From Agreia sp. PsM10 (GTDB lineage Bacteria; Actinomycetota; Actinomycetes; Actinomycetales; Microbacteriaceae), in NCBI RefSeq assembly GCF_030433855.1, contig NZ_JARUXC010000022.1:1-45634 (forward strand): a stretch of 45,634 bases of DNA. The letters are read 5' to 3'. How positions within the stretch are numbered: the stretch's first letter is position 1; each line of letters starts with the position of its first letter. Position numbers and translations under genes: made by a program. The notes under the pieces are model-generated. The model was not told where the DNA came from. It made no database searches and saw only the letters and a program-made list of their open reading frames with translations. This document shows, in pieces, positions 1-7,048 of the stretch.

Positions 1-68
1 ACACACCCACGGGTGGTCCGTCGAGTAGAAGGTCAAACACCCTCCCGGGCTACACACCCATTCTCAAT

Positions 69-100
69 GTCGAGTAGCGAGGAACGAGCGTATCGAGACC
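69..100. repeat. REP-like intergenic repeat unit
   Basis: The stretch reads gtcgagtagcgaggaacg and continues to tatcgagacc. On the other strand it begins ggtctcgatacgctcgttcc. I know closely similar units as abundant dispersed intergenic repeats of Microbacteriaceae genomes. This is recalled knowledge, since the window holds only one clear copy. It lies just past the end of the marR gene, where such elements usually sit. Bases 1-107 contain no gene that I can support. Confidence 0.45.
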
Positions 101-107
101 GCCGACC

Positions 108-554
108 TCACTCGCCGCGCAGCGCCTCCACCGACGGAGACTCGAGCATCGCCGTAAGAATACGTCTGAGCGTGACCCGGTCTTCGGCATCCAGCCCGTC
201 GGTGAGCACATGGTCGACGCGCGCCACCCTCGGCAGCAGGGCCTCGAGCTCCGCGGCGCCGGCCTCCGTGAGGTGCAGCACGTTGCGCCGTTTGTCCGAT
301 GCATCCCTGACGCGTTCGAGGATTCCACGGCGTTCGAGGCGCGCGACCAGGTCTGCGATGGTCGACCTGTCGAGGTCGAGGCGGGCGCACAGCTCGGTCT
401 GGCTCGCACCCGGAGACTGCGAGAGCACGTTCATCACGCCGAACTGCACGCTCGTGATCTCCGACGAGACCTCGCGCTGCCAGGCGGCGACGTGCGCCTG
501 CTGGGCGCGGCGGATGAGATAGCCGGTGTACTGCGAGACGTCGTGCGATTCCAT
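108..554 (-). CDS. MarR-family transcriptional regulator
   Basis: A 148-residue protein of the usual MarR length. A winged helix-turn-helix spans about residues 35-100 (QTELCARLDLDRSTIADLV recognition region, then the wing LERRGILERVRDASDKRRN with the DxR-type wing signature). The ATG at 554 begins MESHDVSQYTG, the normal start of the N-terminal dimerisation helix; the frame stays open far upstream but only as antisense to other genes. It is the last gene of a minus-strand run, 35 bases after the maleylpyruvate isomerase gene, so it is probably co-transcribed with the gentisate genes. MarR proteins of such clusters usually repress the operon and are released by the aromatic substrate. That role is inferred from context. 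I could not identify a convincing operator. Confidence 0.88.
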   Translation of the reverse strand: MESHDVSQYTGYLIRRAQQAHVAAWQREVSSEITSVQFGVMNVLSQSPGASQTELCARLDLDRSTIADLVARLERRGILERVRDASDKRRNVLHLTEAGAAELEALLPRVARVDHVLTDGLDAEDRVTLRRILTAMLESPSVEALRGE

Positions 555-589
555 GTCGCTTCGGATTATGTCAGGCGAGCGCCGGGCGC

Positions 590-1357
590 CTACAACCACC
601 GGGGCGCGGCCGGGGCGGGCTCGCCGTCGGCCGTGGTCACGCCCGCGCTCCCTCGACCGGTGGCCCAGCGGGCCAGGGCCGCACTCGATCCGCGCACCGT
701 GATCGAGCCGGCGGCATCCAGACCCGCGGCGTGCGGCCCGGCGACTGTGTGCAGCGCGCGATCGGTGGGCTCGAGCACGAACCGCGGCAGGCCCTCGGCC
801 TCGCGACGCCTGGCCCACGAACCCGTGACATCGACGAGGATGCGATCGAGCAGCTCGGGCGGAAAGTCCTCGAAGCGGGCCCCGGCATCGAGGTCGACGG
901 CGTGGATCCAGACCTCGCGGGTGCGCATCCACACCGTCTCGGAGACGGGAACGGTGCGACCCTGCGCCGTGCGCACCTCTCGGGACCAGGCCTCGTCGGG
1001 CAGGTCGCGCCACTCGACGGTGAGGTGGATGGCCGCGTGGTCCGAGAGGTTGCGCAGCGCCTGCACCGGCAGCGTCGCCGAGAAGTCGATCTCCTCGGCG
1101 CGCTGGGTGGCGGATGCGTACATCGGCGTCTCGACGCCGGTCGCCGCCCACTCCACCAGCCGAGTGAGCGCCCGCGCGTTGAGACCGACGTGGGCGATGA
1201 GGTGGCGTCGACCCCAACCGGCAAGCAGCGACGGGCCGTCGAAGTCGGCGTCGCTCAGCCGTGAGAGCGCCCGCGAGTAGTACGCCTGGCCTCGACGGGC
1301 GAGGAGAAGACCCTCGACGACCGCCGGATCGGTGACCAGATCGGTGCGCGCGGCCAC
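590..1357 (-). CDS. Mycothiol-dependent maleylpyruvate isomerase
   Basis: A 255-residue DinB-fold protein of the maleylpyruvate isomerase family. It converts maleylpyruvate to fumarylpyruvate with mycothiol as cofactor, the second step of the actinobacterial gentisate pathway, in the cytoplasm. The expected zinc ligands are visible: H56 in HLIAHVGLNA, and E148 and H152 in REVWIHAVDLDAG. Their spacing (92 and 4 residues) equals that known for the Corynebacterium glutamicum enzyme. The C-terminal part (about 165-250) is the small alpha/beta domain of this family. The gene starts 3 bases after the fumarylpyruvate hydrolase gene stops, which indicates one operon. Many related DinB proteins have unknown roles, but the pathway neighbours make this assignment strong. 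Confidence 0.9.
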   Translation of the reverse strand: MAARTDLVTDPAVVEGLLLARRGQAYYSRALSRLSDADFDGPSLLAGWGRRHLIAHVGLNARALTRLVEWAATGVETPMYASATQRAEEIDFSATLPVQALRNLSDHAAIHLTVEWRDLPDEAWSREVRTAQGRTVPVSETVWMRTREVWIHAVDLDAGARFEDFPPELLDRILVDVTGSWARRREAEGLPRFVLEPTDRALHTVAGPHAAGLDAAGSITVRGSSAALARWATGRGSAGVTTADGEPAPAAPRWL

Positions 1358-1360
1358 CCG

Positions 1361-2197
1361 TCAGGCCTCCACGCGCACCGGGTTGCTGAGCGTGCCGATG
1401 CCCTCGACGGTGGTCGTGAGCGTGGCTCCGTCGCCGAGGTAGCGGGCGGGCTTGCGGGCATGACCGACTCCGCCGGGGGTGCCGCTCGCGATCACGTCGC
1501 CCGGATTGAGGGTCACGATCTGCGAGATGTACGAGACGAGCGCAGCTGGGTCGAACACGAGGTCGGAGGTGTTGCTCTTCTGCATGACCTCGCCGTCGAC
1601 CTCGGTGCGGATCTCGGTGTCGACCGCGTATTCGTCGGCGGTGACGAGCACCGGTCCGAAGGGGGTGGAGTTCTCGAACGTCTTTCCCTGGAACCACTCG
1701 GGCGTGCGGTACTGGAAGTCGCGCATGGTCACGTCGTTGAGCACCGAGTACCCGGCGATCGCCTCGGCGGCCTCGTCTTCGCTGAGGCGGCGGGCGGTGC
1801 GGCCGATCACCACGGCCAGCTCGCACTCCCAGTCGACGGCGTACGAGGCGTACTCGGGCAGCACGATCTCGTCGTGGGCGCCGATGAGCGCCTCGGGGTA
1901 CTTGGCGAACAGAGTGGGGAACTCGGGCAGCTCGCGCCCCATCTCGAGGATGTGGTTGCGGTAGTTGAGCCCCACGCACACGATCTTGCTGGGCGCGGGA
2001 ACCACGGGCGCCCAGTCGGCGGGGGCGATATCGGCGACCGGGCGTGTGTCGCCGTCGGCCGTCTCGGCCACCCGCCGCCAGTCGGAGCGCGCGAGCAGGG
2101 CGCCCACGTCGGCGACGCCGGGGATCTCGGTGGCGGTGTCATCGTCGATGCGCACGGCGACGGTGCCGACGGGGGTGCGGAGGGTGGCGAGTCTCAT
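1361..2197 (-). CDS. Fumarylpyruvate hydrolase (FAH superfamily)
   Basis: A 278-residue member of the fumarylacetoacetate hydrolase superfamily. The N-terminal cap (about 1-65) precedes the FAH fold with PSKIVCVGLNYRNH (catalytic-dyad His82), the metal-binding pair E124 and E126 in DWECELAVVIG, and D155 in LNDVTMRD. The end carries NPGDVIASGTPGGVG, a family hallmark. In a gentisate operon it should split fumarylpyruvate to fumarate and pyruvate. Because it is a small FAH protein of loose specificity, sequence alone would also allow acylpyruvase or 2-oxo-hept-3-ene-dioate-type activity; the neighbouring genes decide it. It lies 16 bases after the dioxygenase gene and 3 bases before the isomerase gene. 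Confidence 0.9.
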   Translation of the reverse strand: MRLATLRTPVGTVAVRIDDDTATEIPGVADVGALLARSDWRRVAETADGDTRPVADIAPADWAPVVPAPSKIVCVGLNYRNHILEMGRELPEFPTLFAKYPEALIGAHDEIVLPEYASYAVDWECELAVVIGRTARRLSEDEAAEAIAGYSVLNDVTMRDFQYRTPEWFQGKTFENSTPFGPVLVTADEYAVDTEIRTEVDGEVMQKSNTSDLVFDPAALVSYISQIVTLNPGDVIASGTPGGVGHARKPARYLGDGATLTTTVEGIGTLSNPVRVEA

Positions 2198-2213
2198 GGG
2201 CGGTGCTTCCTGT

Positions 2214-3287
2214 TCAGGCGGAGGGGACGAAGGTGCGGGAGAAGTTGAGGCGGTCCATGATCGGACCGTCGGTGAAGCGGAAGAGGTCGAACTGCGTGTC
2301 GGCGTGCAGCGACCACGGCACCCAGCTGGGCACCACGAACAGGTCGCCGGTCTCGAGGCGCGTCTCGGTGTCGGCGAGCACCACGGTGCCCGAGCCCTCG
2401 AAGACCTGCCACACGGCCGAGCCCACCTCGTGCGTGGGGGCGGTCGAGATGCCCGCGCGCAGCCGGTGGAACTCGCAGCGGATGGTCGACATCACGTCGC
2501 CGCCGGTGGTGGGGTTCGTGAACCGGATGGCAGCGTGACCCTGTTCGAGCGTCGCCGGGAAGCCCTCGTCCTCGAGTGCGAGCTGCTCGCGCAGCGCCGC
2601 GTCGGTGTGCTCCCAGCGGTACGCGCTGAGCGGTGACGAGACCGTGTTCTCGAGAACCGACAGGGGCCGGAGGCCGGGGTGCGCCCACAGCCGCTCCGAC
2701 CGCGAGACCGCGGGCGAGGCCTCGTCGGTCACCCGCTCCGAGCCGAACTCGAAGAATCCGACATCCATCTGGCTCGAGAACGGGATGTCGAGGCCGTCGA
2801 TCCAGGCCATCGGGTTCGCGGTGTCGTTGTGGTGGCCGTGGAAGTTCCACCCCGGGGTCAGCAGCAGGTCGCCCCGGCGCATGGCCACGGGGTCGCCGTT
2901 CACCACGGTCCAGACGCCCTCGCCCTCGACCACGAAGCGGAAGGCGTTCTGCGAGTGCCGGTGCTCGGGCGCTGTCTCGTGGCCGCCCAGATACTGGATG
3001 GCGCACCACAGCGTGGGGGTCGCGTACCCGGTGCCCGGCAGGCCCGGGTTGGTGAGGCCGACCGCGCGGCGCTCGCCGCCGCGGCCGACCGGAACGAGGT
3101 CGCCGGAGCGCTGCGCGATGTCGAAGAGGGTCTTCCATCGCCAGACGTGCGGCACGGCCTGCGGCGAGGGGGTCATGGGCATGAGGTCATCGCGCTGGGT
3201 CCACAGCGGCGCCATGTCGTTGGCCGCGAAGTCGCGGTAGAGCTGTTCGAGTTCCGGGGTGTCGGCCGAGCCGTCCATCTGCTGCAC
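2214..3287 (-). CDS. Gentisate 1,2-dioxygenase
   Basis: A 357-residue bicupin enzyme that opens the ring of gentisate between C1 and C2 to give maleylpyruvate, using Fe(II) and O2. The N-terminal cupin holds iron-ligand histidines H109 and H111 in EHRHSQNA and H150/H152 in NFHGHH. The second cupin (from about residue 250) keeps the fold but not the full metal set, as is normal for the family. I chose the GTG at 3287 because GGAGG lies 7 bases upstream of it; the ATG at 3278 is a close alternative and upstream codons look non-coding. It is the first gene of the operon, preceded by a good promoter at 3354-3381. The related salicylate dioxygenase activity cannot be excluded, but the isomerase gene downstream fits gentisate. 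Confidence 0.92.
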   Translation of the reverse strand: MQQMDGSADTPELEQLYRDFAANDMAPLWTQRDDLMPMTPSPQAVPHVWRWKTLFDIAQRSGDLVPVGRGGERRAVGLTNPGLPGTGYATPTLWCAIQYLGGHETAPEHRHSQNAFRFVVEGEGVWTVVNGDPVAMRRGDLLLTPGWNFHGHHNDTANPMAWIDGLDIPFSSQMDVGFFEFGSERVTDEASPAVSRSERLWAHPGLRPLSVLENTVSSPLSAYRWEHTDAALREQLALEDEGFPATLEQGHAAIRFTNPTTGGDVMSTIRCEFHRLRAGISTAPTHEVGSAVWQVFEGSGTVVLADTETRLETGDLFVVPSWVPWSLHADTQFDLFRFTDGPIMDRLNFSRTFVPSA

Positions 3288-3353
3288 TGCAGGTCCTCCA
3301 TCATCGGCGTCGTCGCCGTCTCGTCGTTGGTCGGTCAATTCGTCAGTACCCCA

Positions 3354-3381
3354 ACTATATAGAGCGCGGCGATCAGCGCAA
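3354..3381 (-). promoter_or_regulatory. Predicted promoter of the gentisate operon
   Basis: On the minus strand TTGCGC (3381-3376) and TATAGT (3359-3354) are separated by 16 bases, a good sigma-70-like pair. Transcription would begin near 3347, giving a leader of about 60 bases to the GTG at 3287. The -35 half lies inside the 3' end of the lactonase gene (stop at 3373). No clear MarR palindrome was found around it. Confidence 0.6.
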
Positions 3382-4299
3382 GGGGAGATCCCGGGGAAGC
3401 GGCGCGGGGATCCACGCTCGGGTCGGCAGGCCGCGCACGGGGGCCGCTGCCGAGAACGCATAGCCGTCGTCCGCCCGCCGGCGTCGGAGCCACTGGCGCA
3501 TGATCGGCATTCCCGTCGTGATCAGAAGCGTGTCGAGCCGATCTCCGACGAAGGCGATGCTCGACACGTGGGAGTCGGGCACGAGGATGCTCTGGTCGAC
3601 GAGAGGCTCGCCCTGGGGCGAGTATCTGTCGACGCGGCCCTGGTCGAACACCGTGACCCACAGGCATCCCTCGGCGTCGATCGCGATGCCGTCGGGCATG
3701 CCGTCGACCGTCACGAAGGGGCGCCGGGCACCCGTCGCCGAATCGGTCGCCGTGTCGCCGTAGTCGCGCGCGACGATCGTGCGCGCCGCGGTGTCGGCGT
3801 GGAAGAGCGTCGATCCGTCGGGAGACCAGGCGATGCCGTTCGAGATTCCGATGCCTCGCTGCAGGGTGGTGAGGGTGCCGTCGTGCTCGAGGCGCAGCAG
3901 CAGCTGCCGCCCGTCGGGCCCGTCGGAGTTCAGCGTTCCGATCACGAGCCGCCCCTGCGGATCGATGTGCCCGTCGTTGAACCGCTCGCTCTCGTCGAGC
4001 AGCGGCTCGGACTCGGTCACGGCGCCGAGCGGGCTGACCGTGGCGAGGCGCCGGCCGAGCCCGCACACCCAGCCGCCGCCCTCGGCGGGCAGGGCGCATC
4101 CGAGCTGGTCGCCGAGCTCGAGCACGCTGAGCAGGCGTACCGAGCCTCTGTCGACGGCGGCGACGTGCAGCCGCCCCAGTTCGATGTCGACCCACGTCAG
4201 GCGTCGGGATTCCGCGCTCCACACCGGCCCCTCGGGAAGGATTCCTCGGGGGCTCGCGACCCGGGTCAGAGTGAGCTCGGGGGATTCGTCACGGTGCAT
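3373..4299 (-). CDS. SMP-30/gluconolactonase family lactonase
   Basis: A 308-residue six-bladed beta-propeller protein of the SMP-30/gluconolactonase/LRE-like family, cytoplasmic (no signal peptide). The conserved metal and substrate residues are present: E23 in ILPEGPVW, N108 in RFNDGHIDPQG, N154 in GISNGIAWSPDG and D203 in GMPDGIAID. Such enzymes hydrolyse sugar lactones (for example glucono- or arabinono-lactone). AAAGGAG stands 5 bases before the ATG. The gene is divergent from the dipeptide-type ABC operon and shares its regulatory region, so it may process an oxidised product of the sugar imported there. It reads towards the gentisate operon, whose promoter overlaps its end, so read-through is possible. 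The substrate is unknown. Confidence 0.85.
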   Translation of the reverse strand: MHRDESPELTLTRVASPRGILPEGPVWSAESRRLTWVDIELGRLHVAAVDRGSVRLLSVLELGDQLGCALPAEGGGWVCGLGRRLATVSPLGAVTESEPLLDESERFNDGHIDPQGRLVIGTLNSDGPDGRQLLLRLEHDGTLTTLQRGIGISNGIAWSPDGSTLFHADTAARTIVARDYGDTATDSATGARRPFVTVDGMPDGIAIDAEGCLWVTVFDQGRVDRYSPQGEPLVDQSILVPDSHVSSIAFVGDRLDTLLITTGMPIMRQWLRRRRADDGYAFSAAAPVRGLPTRAWIPAPLPRDLPLR

Positions 4300-4356
4300 T
4301 GCGGCTCCTTTGCCGAGGTCTGTAGTGAGTGAACGTCAGAAATATAACAATTTCAT

Positions 4357-4408
4357 AAACCGTGCGCATAGTCAGTTTAAGCCGTTATGCTGACTGAGCG
4401 CTCGGTTT
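4357..4408. promoter_or_regulatory. Long inverted repeat, candidate TetR double operator
   Basis: Arms 4357-4375 (aaaccgtgcgcatagtcag) and 4390-4408 (ctgactgagcgctcggttt) match at 16 of 19 positions around a 14-base centre. Each arm is itself close to palindromic: ACTGAGC/GCTCGGT at 4393-4406 and ACCGTGC/GCATAGT at 4359-4372. It can therefore be read as two operator copies whose centres are 34 bp apart. Palindromes with a GCGC core flanked this way are typical of TetR-family sites. The region lies between the divergent lactonase gene and ABC operon (4300-4499), which otherwise holds only promoters and ribosome-binding sites. The TetR encoded at 9760-10407 is the obvious candidate ligand. Confidence 0.6.
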
Positions 4409-4499
4409 AACGGCGTTCAAGGGTGAAGTCGATTCGCGAGTGCTCGCGCTCGTCCTCGACGATCAACCCCTCCTCACAAAGACGTAAAGGATGGAACCA

Positions 4500-6050
4500 G
4501 TGAAGAAGACCTCCCGCCTGGTGGCGGCGCTCGCGGCCGGGGCACTCGCTCTCGGCCTGGCCGCCTGCAGCCCCGGCACCAACGACGCAGGCTTGACCAC
4601 GGGCAGCTCGACCACCGCCCCGCTGCTGACCCTCGGCCAGATCATCGAACCCACCTCGTTCGACCCCGCCGTCTCGCAGGAGGGCAACTCGATGCCCTAC
4701 TACCAGGCGGTCTACGACACCCTCATCAAGCGGGCGCCCGACGGCAGCCTCGAACCGATGCTGGCCACCGAGTGGACCTACAACGACGACCGCACCGCGC
4801 TCACCCTCACGCTGCGCGACGACGTGACGTTCAGCGACGGCGCCGCGTTCGACGCCGACGGAGCCAAGGCCAACATCGAGCACTTCATCGAGACCAAGGG
4901 ACCGCAGGCGAACCAGGCGGCGAGCATCACGTCGGTCGAGGCCACCGACGCCACGACCCTCGTCATCACCCTCAGCGAGCCGGACCCCTCGCTCGAGTAC
5001 TCGCTCGCGAGCTCGCTCGGCTTCATGGCGAGCCCGGATGCGATCGGCTCCGAGGACATCGCGTCGACCCCCGTCGGCTCCGGCCCGTACACGCTCGACA
5101 GTGCATCGACGATCGTCGGCTCGGAGTACACCTTCGTGCGCAACGCCGACTACTGGGGAGACGCGCTGCCCTACGACTCCATCAAGTTCGTGCTGCTGAC
5201 CGACGAGACCGCCCGGGTCAACGCCCTGCGCTCCGGCCAGATCAACGCCGCCGTGTTCACGGCGCCGTCGACGGCGCAGGAGCTCGAGTCGTCGGGCTTC
5301 ACGGTGGAGGGACAGCTCGGAGACTTCTCGGGCTTCGTCTTCTTCGACCGCACCGGACAGCTGAACCCGGCTTTCGCCGACCCCCGCGTGCGGGAGGCGC
5401 TCACCATCTCGATCGACAAGGAGGCGCTGCTCGAGAACGTGGGCCAGGGCCGAGGCGAGCTCACCAACCAGATCTTCCCGAGCGACGACTTCTCGTACGA
5501 CAAGGCGCTCGACACCGACGACCGCTTCGCGTACGACCCCGACCGCGCCAAGCAGCTGCTCGCCGACGCCGGCTACGCCAGCGGCCTCACCGTGACGATG
5601 CCGATCAGCCCCGTGTTCGACCCCTCGATCTACACCACGATCGAGCAGAACTTCAGCGACATCGGGGTCACCATGGAGCGCGTCGAGTTCGGCCCCGGCC
5701 AGACGATTCCGGCCCTGCTCGGCGGACAGTTCGCGATCACCTACTTCACGCTCGCGACGTTCAACGACTGGACCACGGTGCGGCAGTACCTGGCTCCGGA
5801 TGCTCCCTGGAACTCGCTGAAGACCGAGGACGCCGACCTGGCCGAGCTCATCAAGGCCTACCAGTACGCCACGACCGACGACGAGCGCACCACGGCCGGC
5901 CAGGCCATGAACGAGTACGTCGTCGACAACAACTGGTTCGGCGTGTTCTCCCGAGTGCTCAGCACCTACGGGCACGACGACACCGTGTCGGTCGAGCTGC
6001 AGACGCAGCAGGCCGTGCCGTCGATCTACAACTACTCGCCCGCCAACTGA
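4500..6050 (+). CDS. ABC transporter substrate-binding lipoprotein, family 5
   Basis: A 516-residue extracellular solute-binding protein of the dipeptide/oligopeptide/nickel class (SBP family 5). The lipoprotein signal peptide ends in GLAAC with the acylated cysteine at residue 23. The mature part shows the standard family pattern: a start like LGQIIEPTSFDPAVSQEG, then YDTLIKRAPDGSLEPMLATEW and LTLTLRDDVTFSDGAAFDA. I prefer the GTG at 4500, because AAAGGA lies 8 bases before it; the in-frame ATG at 4491 sits directly on that ribosome-binding site. It is the first gene of an operon with two permease domains, two ATPases, a TetR, a GH3 glycosidase and an esterase-like hydrolase. Although the family is named for peptides, many members bind oligosaccharides or glycosides, and the GH3 gene favours a sugar ligand here. 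Confidence 0.9.
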   Translation: MKKTSRLVAALAAGALALGLAACSPGTNDAGLTTGSSTTAPLLTLGQIIEPTSFDPAVSQEGNSMPYYQAVYDTLIKRAPDGSLEPMLATEWTYNDDRTALTLTLRDDVTFSDGAAFDADGAKANIEHFIETKGPQANQAASITSVEATDATTLVITLSEPDPSLEYSLASSLGFMASPDAIGSEDIASTPVGSGPYTLDSASTIVGSEYTFVRNADYWGDALPYDSIKFVLLTDETARVNALRSGQINAAVFTAPSTAQELESSGFTVEGQLGDFSGFVFFDRTGQLNPAFADPRVREALTISIDKEALLENVGQGRGELTNQIFPSDDFSYDKALDTDDRFAYDPDRAKQLLADAGYASGLTVTMPISPVFDPSIYTTIEQNFSDIGVTMERVEFGPGQTIPALLGGQFAITYFTLATFNDWTTVRQYLAPDAPWNSLKTEDADLAELIKAYQYATTDDERTTAGQAMNEYVVDNNWFGVFSRVLSTYGHDDTVSVELQTQQAVPSIYNYSPAN

Positions 6051-6057
6051 TCCGGAT

Positions 6058-6086
6058 GGGGTCCCCGCGCCAGTCGCGGGGGCCCC
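6058..6086 (+). terminator. Intercistronic hairpin after the SBP gene
   Basis: GGGGTCCCCGCG (6058-6069) and CGCGGGGGCCCC (6075-6086) form a 12-bp stem with one G-U pair and a 5-base loop. It lies between the binding-protein stop and the first permease start and has no following T-run. Such structures usually protect the upstream mRNA or cause partial termination, so that the binding protein is made in excess over the permease. Confidence 0.7.
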
Positions 6087-6106
6087 GCCCACGAAAGGCC
6101 CCACAC

Positions 6107-7048
6107 GTGCTGTCCTTCATCGCCAAGCGCACGCTGCTGGCGCTCTCGCAGATGCTCGTCATCTCGGCGGTCGCGTTCTTCCTCCTCTACCTGTCGTCGA
6201 GCGGAATCGCCCGCACGATCCTGGGCGAGCAGGCCACCGAGGAGCAGGTCGCCGCCAAGACCGCCGAACTCGGGCTCGACCGACCGCTGCCCGTGCGCTA
6301 CGTCGAATGGCTCCTCGGCGTCTTCCAGGGCGACCTCGGCCGCTCCTACTTCACACCGCAGGACGTGAGTGATGCGCTCATCAGCCGCCTGCCCACCACC
6401 CTCTCCCTTCTCATCGCGACCACGATCATCGCGGCCCTCATCGCCTTCGCGCTCGGCATCGCCGCCGCGGTGTACCGGGGATGGCTCGACCGACTCGTGC
6501 AGATCCTCTCGATCGCGGGCTACGCGATCCCCGGATTCCTCTTCGCACTGCTGCTCGTGATCGTCTTCGCGATCAACCTCGGCTGGCTGCCCGCCACCGG
6601 CTACGTGCAGCTCACCACTGATCCGCTCGGCTGGCTCAAGACCGTGATCCTGCCCATCGCGGCCCTGTCGATCGGCGTGATCGCGGCCACGGCGCAGCAG
6701 GTGCGCGGAGCGGTGATCGACGTGCTGCGCCAGGACTACGTGCGCACCCTGCGCAGCCGCGGCCTCAGCGAACGCGAGATCATCTTCAAGCACGTGCTGC
6801 GCAACGCGTCCGGCACCGGCCTCACCGTGCTCGGCCTGCAGTTCGTCGGACTCCTCGGCGGCGCGATCGTCGTCGAGCAGATCTTCGCCCTCCCCGGCCT
6901 CGGAACCGTTGCCATCCAGTACACCTCGCGCGGAGACATCCCGGTCGTGATGGGCCTGCTGATCATCACCTCGCTGATCGTCGCCGTCGTCAACCTGCTC
7001 GTCGACCTCGGCGTCGGCTTCCTCAACCCGAAAGCGAGAGTCGCATGA
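6107..7048 (+). CDS. ABC transporter permease, DppB type
   Basis: A 313-residue inner-membrane permease of the dipeptide/oligopeptide class with about six membrane segments. It has the N-terminal helix typical of DppB (LSFIAKRTLLALSQMLVISAVAFF) and the ATPase-contact region RQDYVRTLRSRGLSEREIIFKHVLRNA (EAA-type loop, about residues 205-230). The start is a GTG at 6107 with GAAAGG 8 bases upstream; the frame upstream of it is only the shadow of the preceding gene. It overlaps the next gene by ATGA, so both halves of the membrane channel are translationally coupled. It partners with the permease domain of the following fusion protein. Confidence 0.92.
   Translation: MLSFIAKRTLLALSQMLVISAVAFFLLYLSSSGIARTILGEQATEEQVAAKTAELGLDRPLPVRYVEWLLGVFQGDLGRSYFTPQDVSDALISRLPTTLSLLIATTIIAALIAFALGIAAAVYRGWLDRLVQILSIAGYAIPGFLFALLLVIVFAINLGWLPATGYVQLTTDPLGWLKTVILPIAALSIGVIAATAQQVRGAVIDVLRQDYVRTLRSRGLSEREIIFKHVLRNASGTGLTVLGLQFVGLLGGAIVVEQIFALPGLGTVAIQYTSRGDIPVVMGLLIITSLIVAVVNLLVDLGVGFLNPKARVA

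Noticed and set aside
13-522. Plus-strand open frame opposite marR
   Set aside because: Ser/Arg-rich shadow of the MarR gene, beginning in a repeat region, with no domain.
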